Below, in pieces: positions 6,402-12,307 of a DNA stretch of 12,307 bases. Positions within the stretch are counted from its first letter, which is position 1, and each line of letters begins with the position of its first letter. Made by a program: the position numbers and the translations under genes. This DNA comes from an uncultured Eubacteriales bacterium (lineage in GTDB: Bacteria; Bacillota; Clostridia; Lachnospirales; Lachnospiraceae), in assembly GCA_949297565.1 (NCBI GenBank), contig CASFUI010000374.1, positions 1 to 12,307 on the forward strand, written 5' to 3'. The notes beneath the pieces are model-generated. The model was not told the DNA's origin and made no database searches. It saw only the letters and a list, made by a program, of their open reading frames with translations.

Positions 6402-7439
6402 CTATACGCTCTGATTTCCCACCGACCACACATGCTTTTGGGCGGCAGTCTCACATGTATTCTGAGCCATAACTCCCACAAGGCGATGAGGCACATACGG
6501 CTCCTCCAGATATGCAATCTCTTCGCTGCTCAGACTAAGATCGACTGATTTTGCAGCCCCCTCTATATGGCTTAATTTTGTTGCTCCGACCACCGGAGAA
6601 GTTACTTTTGTCAACAGCCACGCAAGTGAAATTTCCGTCATTGACACGCCATGTTTTTCAGCCAGCTCCGCAACCCTCTGTACAATTACGCCGTCCTGAT
6701 CAGCGGTCGCGTTATACTTTAATTTGGCGTAGCTGTCCTCAGCCAAACGCTTTGACGTCTCTCCGGGATGTTTTGATAGCCTTCCTCCTGCGAGCGGACT
6801 GTACGGCGTCATCGCAATATTATCCTCACGGCACAGTCCTGCCATTTCTCGTTCTTCCTCACGAAAAATAAGATTATAATGCCCCTGCACAGATATAAAT
6901 TTGGCAAAGCCCTCTCTTTCAGCCAGCGCATTTGCCTTGGCAAGCTGATACGCAAAACAGTTAGAAATCCCTATATACCTGGCCTTTCCAGCCTTAACCA
7001 CATTGTTTAACCCCTCCATAATATCATACAGAGGCGTCTGATAGTCCCACATATGGTATATATATAAATCAACATAATCCATACCTAGATTTTCAAGGCT
7101 TTTATTTATCATTCTCTCAATATGCTGCTGCCCCGTTATTCCCTCATCTATTTCCGCCTGTGTTCGCGGAAGAAACTTCGTTGCAACAACAACCTTATCT
7201 CGCTGTGCATAATCCCATAGGGCATTTCCAAGAAACATCTCGCTTGTGCCGCTCTGATAGGCTATCGCCGTATCAAAAAAATTAACCCCTAATTCAAGCC
7301 CACGCTTTATAATCTGTCTTGAATGTTCCTCATCGACAGTCCATGTGTGCTGGCCATTTGACGCATCCCCAAATCCCATGCACCCCATACATATACGTGA
7401 AACCTTTAAATCCGAGTTCCCCAATTTTGTATACTGCAT
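6402..7439 (-). CDS. Aldo/keto reductase, YajO-like
   Basis: This is an NADPH-dependent aldo/keto reductase with a TIM-barrel fold, 345 residues from the chosen start. The catalytic tetrad is visible: D56 (NFFDTA), Y61 (AYQSGTSE), K88 (VATKF) and H129 (YIYHMWD). Segments such as GMDYVDLYIYHMWDYQTP, VKAGKARYIG, HYNLIFREEEREM and YSPLAGGRL closely recall E. coli YajO, a reductase of small carbonyls linked to deoxyxylulose/thiamine metabolism. The physiological substrate cannot be read from sequence. The C-terminus has about 25 extra residues after the conserved PHxxVG. The ATG at 7437-7439 has GAGG (7446-7449) at 6 nt. The longer open frame to 7559 runs through the structured leader and is rejected. 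It has its own promoter and leader. Confidence 0.93.
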   Translation of the reverse strand: MQYTKLGNSDLKVSRICMGCMGFGDASNGQHTWTVDEEHSRQIIKRGLELGVNFFDTAIAYQSGTSEMFLGNALWDYAQRDKVVVATKFLPRTQAEIDEGITGQQHIERMINKSLENLGMDYVDLYIYHMWDYQTPLYDIMEGLNNVVKAGKARYIGISNCFAYQLAKANALAEREGFAKFISVQGHYNLIFREEEREMAGLCREDNIAMTPYSPLAGGRLSKHPGETSKRLAEDSYAKLKYNATADQDGVIVQRVAELAEKHGVSMTEISLAWLLTKVTSPVVGATKLSHIEGAAKSVDLSLSSEEIAYLEEPYVPHRLVGVMAQNTCETAAQKHVWSVGNQSV

Positions 7440-7452
7440 AATTATCCTCATT

Positions 7453-7514
7453 TCTGCGCTGCCTTTTACTCTTCTCAGGTTCGTGGCGGCAGCGCAGACA
7501 CAAACCTGAAGAGT
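7453..7514 (-). promoter_or_regulatory. Structured leader element with two interlocking helices upstream of the aldo/keto reductase
   Basis: In the minus-strand RNA four segments occur in order. Segment b' (7514-7503, ACTCTTCAGGTT) pairs with b (7481-7468, AACCTGAGAAGAGT; 12 bp with a 2-nt bulge). Segment a (7498-7488, TCTGCGCTGCC) pairs perfectly with a' (7463-7453, GGCAGCGCAGA; 11 bp). The helices interlock, so they form either a pseudoknot or, more likely given the very short connectors, two mutually exclusive hairpins. The a' arm ends 3 nt before the GAGG of the reductase. No U-run follows, so translational control is more likely than termination. I cannot match it to a known riboswitch class. 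Confidence 0.55.
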
Positions 7515-7620
7515 GAAATAATCATCAAATTCTCTCGCTCTTATGTCTTCTGTTCCCATGCAAATACTGTCAGGACAGCATTTGTAACAAAAAATGCAGA
7601 TATCCTATCCGGACACCTAC

Positions 7621-7649
7621 ATTTTAATAGCGGTATGTATTAATGTCTA
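7621..7649 (-). promoter_or_regulatory. Sigma-A promoter of the aldo/keto reductase
   Basis: On the minus strand TAGACA (7644-7649, 5 of 6) and TAAAAT (7621-7626, 5 of 6) are separated by 17 nt. Transcription would start near 7614, leaving a leader of about 175 nt before the ATG at 7439. The rest of the 322-nt gap between the reductase and the dCMP deaminase (7440-7761) contains the structured element at 7453-7514, a CTGTC/GACAG palindrome at 7567-7578 and AT-rich sequence. No further gene was seen there. Confidence 0.6.
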
Positions 7650-7761
7650 ATACTTATATATTATTATATATTATGCCTGAAATGGATTCTTATTCTGTAT
7701 AATCCGAAAATTCAAACTCCACAACACAGCTTTTATTTTGCCAGCGAAAATCTCTCTTAGC

Positions 7762-8247
7762 TCACAGCTTAATCACAATCTCCCTGTCCGTGTGCTGATA
7801 CTGATAATACCTTACTCCCGCGGCATTGAGCATCCTCTTGGACGCAATAACTGAAGCTGTGTCTGCATATTTATCACACTCATAGACAAGAGTCTTTATG
7901 CCCGCCTGAATAATTGCCTTAGCGCACTCATTGCACGGAAACAGCGTCACATAAAGCTTGGCATTATCAAGACTCCCTCCGCGGTAATTTAATATCGCAT
8001 TTAATTCGCTGTGAGCAGTATACATATATTTATTATCAAGAGGGTCCCCCTCTCGCGCCCACGGGAACTCATCATCAGAACATCCCCTCGGCAGTCCGTT
8101 ATACCCCATTGACAGAATTTTATTATCGTCACTCACAATACATGCCCCAACCTGAGTATTCGGGTCCTTTGACCTGAGCGCTGACATCTTTGCAACCCCC
8201 ATAAAATACTCGTCCCAAGATATATAATCTGTCCTCTTGTCACTCAT
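7762..8247 (-). CDS. Deoxycytidylate (dCMP) deaminase
   Basis: This zinc enzyme converts dCMP to dUMP, the substrate for thymidylate synthesis. From the chosen start it has 161 residues. Zinc ligands and catalytic glutamate are visible: H79 and E81 in AHSELNAIL, C105 and C108 in FPCNECAK. The substrate loop GYNGLPRG (48-55) and the early SKDPNTQVGACIV (26-38) are typical of this family, of which B. subtilis ComEB is a member. The ATG at 8245-8247 has GGAG (8254-8257) at 6 nt. Upstream in-frame ATGs, including one formed by that binding site (8257-8259), are rejected. It follows upp after 126 nt, fitting a pyrimidine-salvage grouping. Confidence 0.93.
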   Translation of the reverse strand: MSDKRTDYISWDEYFMGVAKMSALRSKDPNTQVGACIVSDDNKILSMGYNGLPRGCSDDEFPWAREGDPLDNKYMYTAHSELNAILNYRGGSLDNAKLYVTLFPCNECAKAIIQAGIKTLVYECDKYADTASVIASKRMLNAAGVRYYQYQHTDREIVIKL

Positions 8248-8317
8248 ATAAATCTCCATTCCGAAGCGTTTCTCCCGGCAGGCTGTTACAAACATCCGAT
8301 TTGCGTCTGCCGTCATG

Positions 8318-8348
8318 GTTTATTTGTGACGCTCCGGCACAAATAAAC
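8318..8348. repeat. Perfect 11-bp inverted repeat between upp and the dCMP deaminase gene
   Basis: GTTTATTTGTG (8318-8328) and CACAAATAAAC (8338-8348) are exact reverse complements around a 9-nt loop. The element lies 25 nt after the upp stop and 70 nt before the deaminase ATG. In the minus-strand RNA the stem is not followed by a U-run, so it is a poor intrinsic terminator. An operator, an mRNA-processing site or a 3'-end stabiliser are alternatives. Confidence 0.5.
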
Positions 8349-8373
8349 GTATCAAACCCAATACCGTCACCGG

Positions 8374-9003
8374 CTACTTTGTACCGAAAATTCTGTCGCC
8401 TGCGTCTCCAAGTCCAGGAACAATATACTTGTCCTCGTTAAGCTTTCCGTCCAGAGCTCCTATGTAAATATCCACATCAGGATGAGCCTCCCTTAACGCC
8501 TCGAGGCCTTCGGGAGCCGCAATAATACACATAAAGGTGATTTTCTGCGCGCCTCGCTTTTTAATCATATTAATTGCCGCCACTGCCGATCCGCCCGTTG
8601 CGAGCATAGGGTCTACCACAAAAATATCTCTCTGCTCTATATCCTGCGGCATCTTAAAATAATATTCATGAGGCTCATGTGTGGTCTCATCGCGAAACAT
8701 ACCTATATGACCAACCTTAGCCGCAGGAATCATCTCGAGCATCCCGTCAACCATCCCCAGCCCTGCTCTTAAAATAGGAACTACGGCGAGTTTTTTACCT
8801 CTTATTTCCTGCACTGTTGTCCTGCATATAGGCGTCTCTATCTCAATATCAGCCAAAGGAAGATTTCTTGTAGCCTCATAACACATAAGCATAGAAATCT
8901 CTCTAATCATCTGTCTGAAGTCCTTTGAGCCGACTTCTCTTCGTCTGATTATCCCTATTTTATGTTTAATCAGTGGGTGTTCCATAATAATCGTATTTGC
9001 CAT
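8374..9003 (-). CDS. upp: Uracil phosphoribosyltransferase
   Basis: This salvage enzyme makes UMP from uracil and PRPP. From the ATG at 9001-9003 it is 209 residues, the standard length for the family. The PRPP-binding motif DPMLATGGSA is at 131-140 and the uracil-binding C-terminus GLGDAGDR at 197-204; PILRAGLGM (76-84) is also typical. GGAG (9010-9013) lies 6 nt before this ATG. A longer frame begins at 9078 with an ATGA overlap of the rpiB stop. It would add 25 atypical residues and has no good binding site, so I do not prefer it. The upp-to-atp neighbourhood is shared with B. subtilis, although here three genes intervene. Confidence 0.96.
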   Translation of the reverse strand: MANTIIMEHPLIKHKIGIIRRREVGSKDFRQMIREISMLMCYEATRNLPLADIEIETPICRTTVQEIRGKKLAVVPILRAGLGMVDGMLEMIPAAKVGHIGMFRDETTHEPHEYYFKMPQDIEQRDIFVVDPMLATGGSAVAAINMIKKRGAQKITFMCIIAAPEGLEALREAHPDVDIYIGALDGKLNEDKYIVPGLGDAGDRIFGTK

Positions 9004-9074
9004 TGTAATCTCCGTTTTAAAAACTGTTTGTCCATCAGACGCTTTATCTGTGACGAATGCCTCAGTTACGGCGT

Positions 9075-9506
9075 TCATTCCTGCTCAAACATATCTATTC
9101 TTCTGACATGACGCTCATCACCGGAAAACTTCGCATCAATAAATGTATCTGCTATCCTAAATGCCAGTTCCGGACCTATTACCCTTGCACCCAAACACAG
9201 AACATTCGCATTGTTATGCTCTCTCGTCTTCTCGGCGCTGAAGCAGTCACCGCATAATGCCGCCCTTATGCCCTTTATCTTATTGGCAGCCATACTCATT
9301 CCTATCCCTGTACCGCATATAAGAATTCCAAGCTCACACTCTCCTGACAGCACCAAATCAGCAACCTTATGAGCATAAACAGGATAGTCACATGACTCTT
9401 TGGAATAACATCCGACATCACTGCACTCAATTCCCCGCTTTTTCAAATGTTCAATCATCTGCTCCTTAAGCTCTATACCGCCGTGATCACACCCTATCGC
9501 TATCAT
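9075..9506 (-). CDS. rpiB: Ribose 5-phosphate isomerase B
   Basis: RpiB interconverts ribose 5-phosphate and ribulose 5-phosphate in the pentose phosphate pathway, feeding PRPP synthesis. At 143 residues it has the family length. It shows the N-terminal CDHGG (6-10), the catalytic cysteine loop ICGTGIGMSMAANK (63-76, C64 as the likely general base) and REHNNANVLCLGAR (95-108). The LacA/RpiB superfamily also includes galactose 6-phosphate isomerases, but a single subunit gene in this neighbourhood favours RpiB. The ATG (9504-9506) has GGAG (9513-9516) at 6 nt. It overlaps the preceding phosphatase gene by 20 nt, so the two are probably translated in a coupled way. Confidence 0.94.
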   Translation of the reverse strand: MIAIGCDHGGIELKEQMIEHLKKRGIECSDVGCYSKESCDYPVYAHKVADLVLSGECELGILICGTGIGMSMAANKIKGIRAALCGDCFSAEKTREHNNANVLCLGARVIGPELAFRIADTFIDAKFSGDERHVRRIDMFEQE

Positions 9507-10002
9507 TATTTTCTCCTTCTTCTCTAAGTTTTTCCTTTTCTCTCAAATTATTAATAATTTTTGCTGCTGCCATTTCAATAAGTACCTGAAGCTGCTCAAA
9601 ACACCTGTTGTACTCCTCAATTCCTTTTCCGTATGGATCCGCAACCTCTTGCTCCGTGACACCGCAGAACTCACACAGCGTATACACATTTATAGCTCTG
9701 TCAAATGTATCATAAAGCTTCTGTTTCATTCCGGGATTCATCACAAGCACCAGTGTGTCTTTGCCAAAATCATCATTGACAATCTGAGCCGCATTATTGC
9801 TCGGCATAATCATGTTGTGACTGGCCGCAACAGCAACAGCCTTCGGATTATACGGCTCCTCAAACAACACAACCATTCCGCGTGATTCAACAATAATATT
9901 AAAATTCTGACCCTGAATACAATTTTGCATGATAGTAGCCGCCATTGGGCTGCGGCAGGTATTACCGACACACACAAATATAATTTTATTGTAGGTGTTC
10001 AT
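9487..10002 (-). CDS. Low-molecular-weight phosphatase (YwlE-like; protein-tyrosine or protein-arginine phosphatase)
   Basis: This is a cytoplasmic phosphatase of the LMW-PTP family, 171 residues. The P-loop CVGNTCRS (11-18) supplies the nucleophile C11 and R17, and DPYG (122-125) carries the general acid D122. In B. subtilis YwlE, a threonine at the P-loop position equivalent to T15 gives specificity for phosphoarginine, while classical LMW-PTPs have isoleucine there. T15 here and the neighbouring Sua5 and RpiB genes favour a YwlE orthologue (inference). The last about 20 residues are highly charged and extend beyond the usual end of the family. The ATG has AGGAGG (10010-10015) at 7 nt, 14 nt after the sua5 stop. 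Confidence 0.92.
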   Translation of the reverse strand: MNTYNKIIFVCVGNTCRSPMAATIMQNCIQGQNFNIIVESRGMVVLFEEPYNPKAVAVAASHNMIMPSNNAAQIVNDDFGKDTLVLVMNPGMKQKLYDTFDRAINVYTLCEFCGVTEQEVADPYGKGIEEYNRCFEQLQVLIEMAAAKIINNLREKEKLREEGENNDSDRV

Positions 10003-10016
10003 GCCCCGACCTCCTG

Positions 10017-11069
10017 TCAGACTTTTATTATAGTATGCCCTGCGGCTTTAATCAACCGGTTCATAACTGCCTGTCCTACATTATCAGCAGGAAAACTTTC
10101 TGAATAGACATACTCAATCCTCTTATCATCAAAGCTTCTCAAAGCAGAAAACAGCTTTTTTGCCGCCTCAGCCTCATCACACCTGCTCCCCATGTCAACA
10201 ACCATATCTGCATTATACATACCCACATTTTCACTGACCGCCATAACCCCTACTCTGGCCCCCTCTTCATGCCTCTGCGCTGTCAGCTCGTTGATTTTGT
10301 CTGCGACCCTGCCTGTCTCTCCCATGACAATCGCAACTTTTGCGTCCGGCGAATAGTGCTTGTACTTCATCCCCGGAGCCTTGGGAACAATTCCATCATC
10401 AACACTTCCCGTAACAGCCGGGTCAACCGCAACCTCTCCGAACACATCAGCAAGCTGCTGCAGTGTAATATAACCCGGTCTTAAAATAGTAGGCACGCCT
10501 CCGCTCAAATCAATAATTGTAGACTCAACTCCTATATCAACAGTATCGTCAGCAATTATCATATCTATTCTGCCATTCATGTCATGTATGACATGTTCTG
10601 CCTTAGTCGGACTCGGTTTTCCTGAAATGTTGGCGCTCGGTGCCGCAATATAAACACCGGACTTCTTTATAAGCCTTGCTGCCACAGGGTGGCTCGGCAT
10701 TCTCACCGCCACAGTGGGCAGACCTCCTGTTATACTATCCGGAACTATAGCCTTTTTCTTTAAAATCATTGTCAGCGGACCAGGCCAAAATACCTCTGCC
10801 GCTTTAAGCGCACGCTCATTGACATCCGATGAAAGTTCATATAAATCCTTTTTGTCCGCAATATGCACTATCAGAGGATTATCCGAAGGCCTGCCCTTAG
10901 CTTCGTATATCTTTGCTGACGCATCTTTATCCAGTGCATCCGCTCCCAGTCCGTAGACAGTCTCTGTCGGAAAAGCTACAAGTCCTCCGCTTCTTAAAAT
11001 TTTTGAGGCTCTCTCATATATCTGTTCATCACTATCACTGTGTGATATACGTTCAACTACAGTATCCAT
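10017..11069 (-). CDS. sua5: L-threonylcarbamoyladenylate synthase (Sua5/YwlC)
   Basis: The enzyme makes threonylcarbamoyl-AMP from threonine, bicarbonate and ATP, the first step of the universal tRNA modification t6A37. The protein has 350 residues. The YrdC domain (about 14-200) shows PTETVYGLG (34-42), KGRPSDNP (58-65), SANISG (145-150) and GVESTIID. A linker with APGMKYKHYSP (231-241) and a C-terminal Sua5 domain (about 244-345) identify the two-domain Sua5 type rather than the single-domain TsaC. The ATG at 11067-11069 has GGGAG 9 nt upstream. An ATG seven codons earlier (11088-11090) has no clear binding site. It heads the sua5-phosphatase-rpiB cluster. Gene symbol tsaC is also in use for this function. 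Confidence 0.95.
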   Translation of the reverse strand: MDTVVERISHSDSDEQIYERASKILRSGGLVAFPTETVYGLGADALDKDASAKIYEAKGRPSDNPLIVHIADKKDLYELSSDVNERALKAAEVFWPGPLTMILKKKAIVPDSITGGLPTVAVRMPSHPVAARLIKKSGVYIAAPSANISGKPSPTKAEHVIHDMNGRIDMIIADDTVDIGVESTIIDLSGGVPTILRPGYITLQQLADVFGEVAVDPAVTGSVDDGIVPKAPGMKYKHYSPDAKVAIVMGETGRVADKINELTAQRHEEGARVGVMAVSENVGMYNADMVVDMGSRCDEAEAAKKLFSALRSFDDKRIEYVYSESFPADNVGQAVMNRLIKAAGHTIIKV

Positions 11070-11118
11070 ATCTGTTTTCTCCCTCAGCATACTAAAACCT
11101 GTATCTGCTTTTTAGCTC

Positions 11119-11124
11119 AGTATA
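11119..11124 (-). promoter_or_regulatory. Possible extended -10 promoter ahead of sua5
   Basis: In the 75-nt gap between cwlD and sua5, TATACT (11119-11124, minus strand) is preceded by TGT, an extended -10 arrangement. No good -35 box is present at 16-18 nt. If real, transcription would begin near 11112 and give a leader of about 43 nt. Readthrough from cwlD is equally possible because no terminator hairpin is seen in the gap. Confidence 0.3.
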
Positions 11125-11144
11125 ACACACAATCTGACATTAAG

Positions 11145-11906
11145 CTACTTTGAACAAAAATATTCTATTATTCCCTCATATATGGCCGACGCGACCTTCT
11201 CCTGATATTCATCAGTATTTAAAAGAGCCGACTCATCAGGATTAGACAGAAAACCACACTCGGTTATGACCGTCGGCGCCTCTGTGTGAACAAGCAAGTA
11301 ATATGTACTGTCTGCCTTTTCCTGTCGTTTATTATCCGGATTAAGATTTTCCTTAAATGAATTCTGTAATATCTGCGCAAGTATTTTTCCCTCAGCCGAA
11401 TGCTTATAGTAAAATACCTGTGCACCGCTTACCGACGAACTCTCAAAGCTATTCTGGTGAATGCTCACAACTATATCGGCATTACTGTCTTTTATTATCT
11501 GACACCTTTTTTTCATATCTGCAATCTTTTTATTGCTGTCATCCTCACTGTAAAGCCCCACATCATCCTCTCTTGTCATTACTACATTTATTCCTGCGTC
11601 AATAAGCAGCTTTTTAAGCTTTTTTGCTATTGACAAATTAATATCCTTTTCCAAAATCCCATCGCTGCTCATCTTTCCCGGGTCTTTTCCCCCATGTCCG
11701 CTGTCAATCACAACTGTCTTTTTTGTAAAATCAATATCATATTCATTCCTATCCTCTTCGTCTGCCGCAGCGTTACTGTATATTCCGGTACTTCCCGCGG
11801 ATAAATCCCCGTTTTTTGCAAAAGACGGAAGTCCTATATAAACCACAGTGTAAACTGCTGCCAGCAGCAAAAGCGACATTGCAGTAATAAGTTTCCTGTA
11901 ATTCAA
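11145..11906 (-). CDS. cwlD: N-acetylmuramoyl-L-alanine amidase (Amidase_3, CwlD-like)
   Basis: This zinc amidase cleaves the bond between N-acetylmuramic acid and L-alanine in peptidoglycan; CwlD itself acts in spore-cortex muramic lactam formation. It has 253 residues. An N-terminal signal anchor (KL...SLLLLAAVYTVVYIGLP, about 5-27) is followed by a 35-residue linker and a single Amidase_3 domain. Zinc ligands are H71 (DSGHGG), E86 (GILEKDINLS) and H150 (VSIHQNSF), with catalytic E216 (VITECGFLSN). The start is TTG (11904-11906) with AAAGGAG (11912-11918) at 5 nt; the next ATG, codon 10, lacks a binding site and would trim the signal sequence. No SPOR or LysM domain is present. CwlD is the best guess; another single-domain amidase is possible. 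Confidence 0.88.
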   Translation of the reverse strand: MNYRKLITAMSLLLLAAVYTVVYIGLPSFAKNGDLSAGSTGIYSNAAADEEDRNEYDIDFTKKTVVIDSGHGGKDPGKMSSDGILEKDINLSIAKKLKKLLIDAGINVVMTREDDVGLYSEDDSNKKIADMKKRCQIIKDSNADIVVSIHQNSFESSSVSGAQVFYYKHSAEGKILAQILQNSFKENLNPDNKRQEKADSTYYLLVHTEAPTVITECGFLSNPDESALLNTDEYQEKVASAIYEGIIEYFCSK

Positions 11907-11943
11907 TTAAACTCCTTTCGCCCACACTGCAATTTTAGATTTC

Positions 11944-11949
11944 ATTATA
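11944..11949 (-). promoter_or_regulatory. Possible -10 element of the amidase gene
   Basis: A perfect TATAAT (minus strand) lies about 38 nt before the TTG start, with no recognisable -35 at the usual distance. A GACAT/ATGTC inverted repeat (11979-11996) sits just upstream and could be an operator. The sequence is AT-rich, so this is tentative, and I could not recognise sigma-E or sigma-G elements. Confidence 0.3.
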
Positions 11950-12005
11950 TATTATTCATTATTTCTTTCTATTATTCTGACATTTAATCACATGTCTTCT
12001 TTATA

Positions 12006-12057
12006 CGCGGCGGCACTGCGTAAACATTACCGGATAAAGCATATCCGTGCCGCCGCA
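12006..12057. other. GC-rich palindromic element that can fold as a three-way junction
   Basis: GCGGCGGCAC (12007-12016) and GTGCCGCCGC (12047-12056) pair perfectly over 10 bp, plus a possible wobble at 12006/12057. Read on the minus strand, the enclosed sequence can make two small hairpins: GGATA-TGCTT-TATCC (12046-12032) and GTAA-TGT-TTAC (within 12030-12020). No U-run follows on the minus strand. A T-rich tract (12066-12105) follows on the plus strand after about 10 nt, but no plus-strand gene precedes it. It lies in the 211-nt gap between the partial gene and cwlD (11907-12117), where no other gene is seen. It may be a transcript-end structure or a dispersed palindromic repeat. Confidence 0.5.
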
Positions 12058-12117
12058 TAAACGGGTTCTTAATTCTTTTTGTTCTTTTTATTTTTGTGAT
12101 ATATATTCTTGTGCATT

Positions 12118-12306
12118 TCAACCCGGAAAATAATTCTGCATCCATTCTAAAGTCGACGATGCCATTCTCAACGGATTTGTCTCTATCGGAAGCTGTGCAA
12201 TTTTTATATTATACTCCTTTTCCAACAACCTTTTTTCCCTAATATCTGCTGCAAACGCAACCGGTATCACAGAAATGCCCTTAAGCTTTCCAAGAAGTTT
12301 TCTTGT
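12118..12306 (-). CDS. C-terminal end of an unrecognised protein (runs off window)
   Basis: The minus strand is open from the window edge to a TGA at 12118-12120, giving 62 residues. The sequence includes LLGKLKGISVIPVAFAAD, REKRLLEKEYNIKIAQLP and NPLRMASSTLEWMQNYFPG. It looks like a genuine soluble protein end: a hydrophobic strand ISVIPVAFA is followed by a charged helix, a strand NIKIAQLPI and a terminal amphipathic helix. Codon use resembles the neighbours. I do not recognise the family, and the start is outside the window. It is on the same strand as cwlD, 211 nt upstream of it. Confidence 0.65.
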   Translation of the reverse strand, partial: TRKLLGKLKGISVIPVAFAADIREKRLLEKEYNIKIAQLPIETNPLRMASSTLEWMQNYFPG

Positions 12307-12307
12307 C

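Noticed and set aside
7453..7514. Resemblance of the reductase leader to a TPP riboswitch (GAACCTGA and CTGAGA strings)
   Set aside because: The conserved pieces are not in the right order, the two-arm pyrimidine/pyrophosphate sensor core cannot be assembled, and the actual pairings are different.
7651..7673. AT-rich near-palindrome TATATATTATTATATATTA as an attachment or origin site
   Set aside because: Low-complexity AT sequence readily produces such symmetry, and no integrase, repeats or DnaA-box cluster are nearby.
9004..9078. Longer uracil phosphoribosyltransferase starting at 9078 with an ATGA overlap of rpiB
   Set aside because: It would give 234 residues against the standard 209 and has no properly spaced binding site, while the ATG at 9001-9003 has GGAG at 6 nt.
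12006..12105. Plus-strand intrinsic terminator (GC stem followed by a T-rich tract)
   Set aside because: No plus-strand gene lies upstream, the T tract starts about 10 nt after the stem, and it overlaps the region just downstream of a minus-strand gene end.

Overview
The window looks like a chromosomal segment from an anaerobic Firmicute, most likely a Lachnospiraceae-type clostridium. This is inferred from the moderate-to-low GC content, strong GGAGG-type ribosome binding sites, the gene content, and a gene order that partly matches the B. subtilis ywlC-ywlE-rpiB-upp-atp region. No rRNA, tRNA, IS element, phage gene or CRISPR array was seen. Almost everything lies on the minus strand; the one plus-strand gene is at 5785-6252.

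Region 1 (1-5568, minus) is an F1Fo ATP synthase operon, read from high to low coordinates as atpZ-like, atpI, atpB (a), atpE (c), atpF (b), atpH (delta), atpA (alpha), atpG (gamma) and the 5' end of atpD (beta), which runs off the window. The genes are closely spaced, and atpZ/atpI, atpI/atpB and atpF/atpH overlap. The c subunit carries the complete Na+-ligand signature known from Ilyobacter tartaricus, so the enzyme is predicted to couple to sodium rather than protons. A sigma-A-like promoter lies just upstream of atpZ.

Region 2 (5569-7761) holds a divergently transcribed DUF402 (NtdP/FomD-like) gene with a strong extended -10 promoter. It converges on a YajO-like aldo/keto reductase across a long shared hairpin. 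The reductase has a good promoter about 180 nt upstream of its start codon. The intervening leader carries two perfect or near-perfect helices that interlock in an a-b-a'-b' arrangement, which is the best candidate in the window for an undescribed regulatory RNA.

Region 3 (7762-11069, minus) runs threonylcarbamoyl-AMP synthase (Sua5/YwlC) -> low-molecular-weight phosphatase (YwlE-like, possibly a protein-arginine phosphatase) -> rpiB -> uracil phosphoribosyltransferase (upp) -> dCMP deaminase. It combines tRNA t6A modification, pentose phosphate and pyrimidine salvage functions, and is probably one or two transcripts.

Region 4 (11145-12307, minus) holds a CwlD-like N-acetylmuramoyl-L-alanine amidase with a TTG start, a GC-rich element that can fold as a three-way junction, and the last 62 codons of an unrecognised gene.

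Several natural start codons are internal to the longest reading frames (atpI, atpE, aldo/keto reductase, dCMP deaminase, upp, sua5). In three of these the false upstream ATG partly overlaps the real Shine-Dalgarno sequence. Coordinates below use the preferred starts. The window is mostly well-known housekeeping genes, and I found no convincing new multi-gene system in it.
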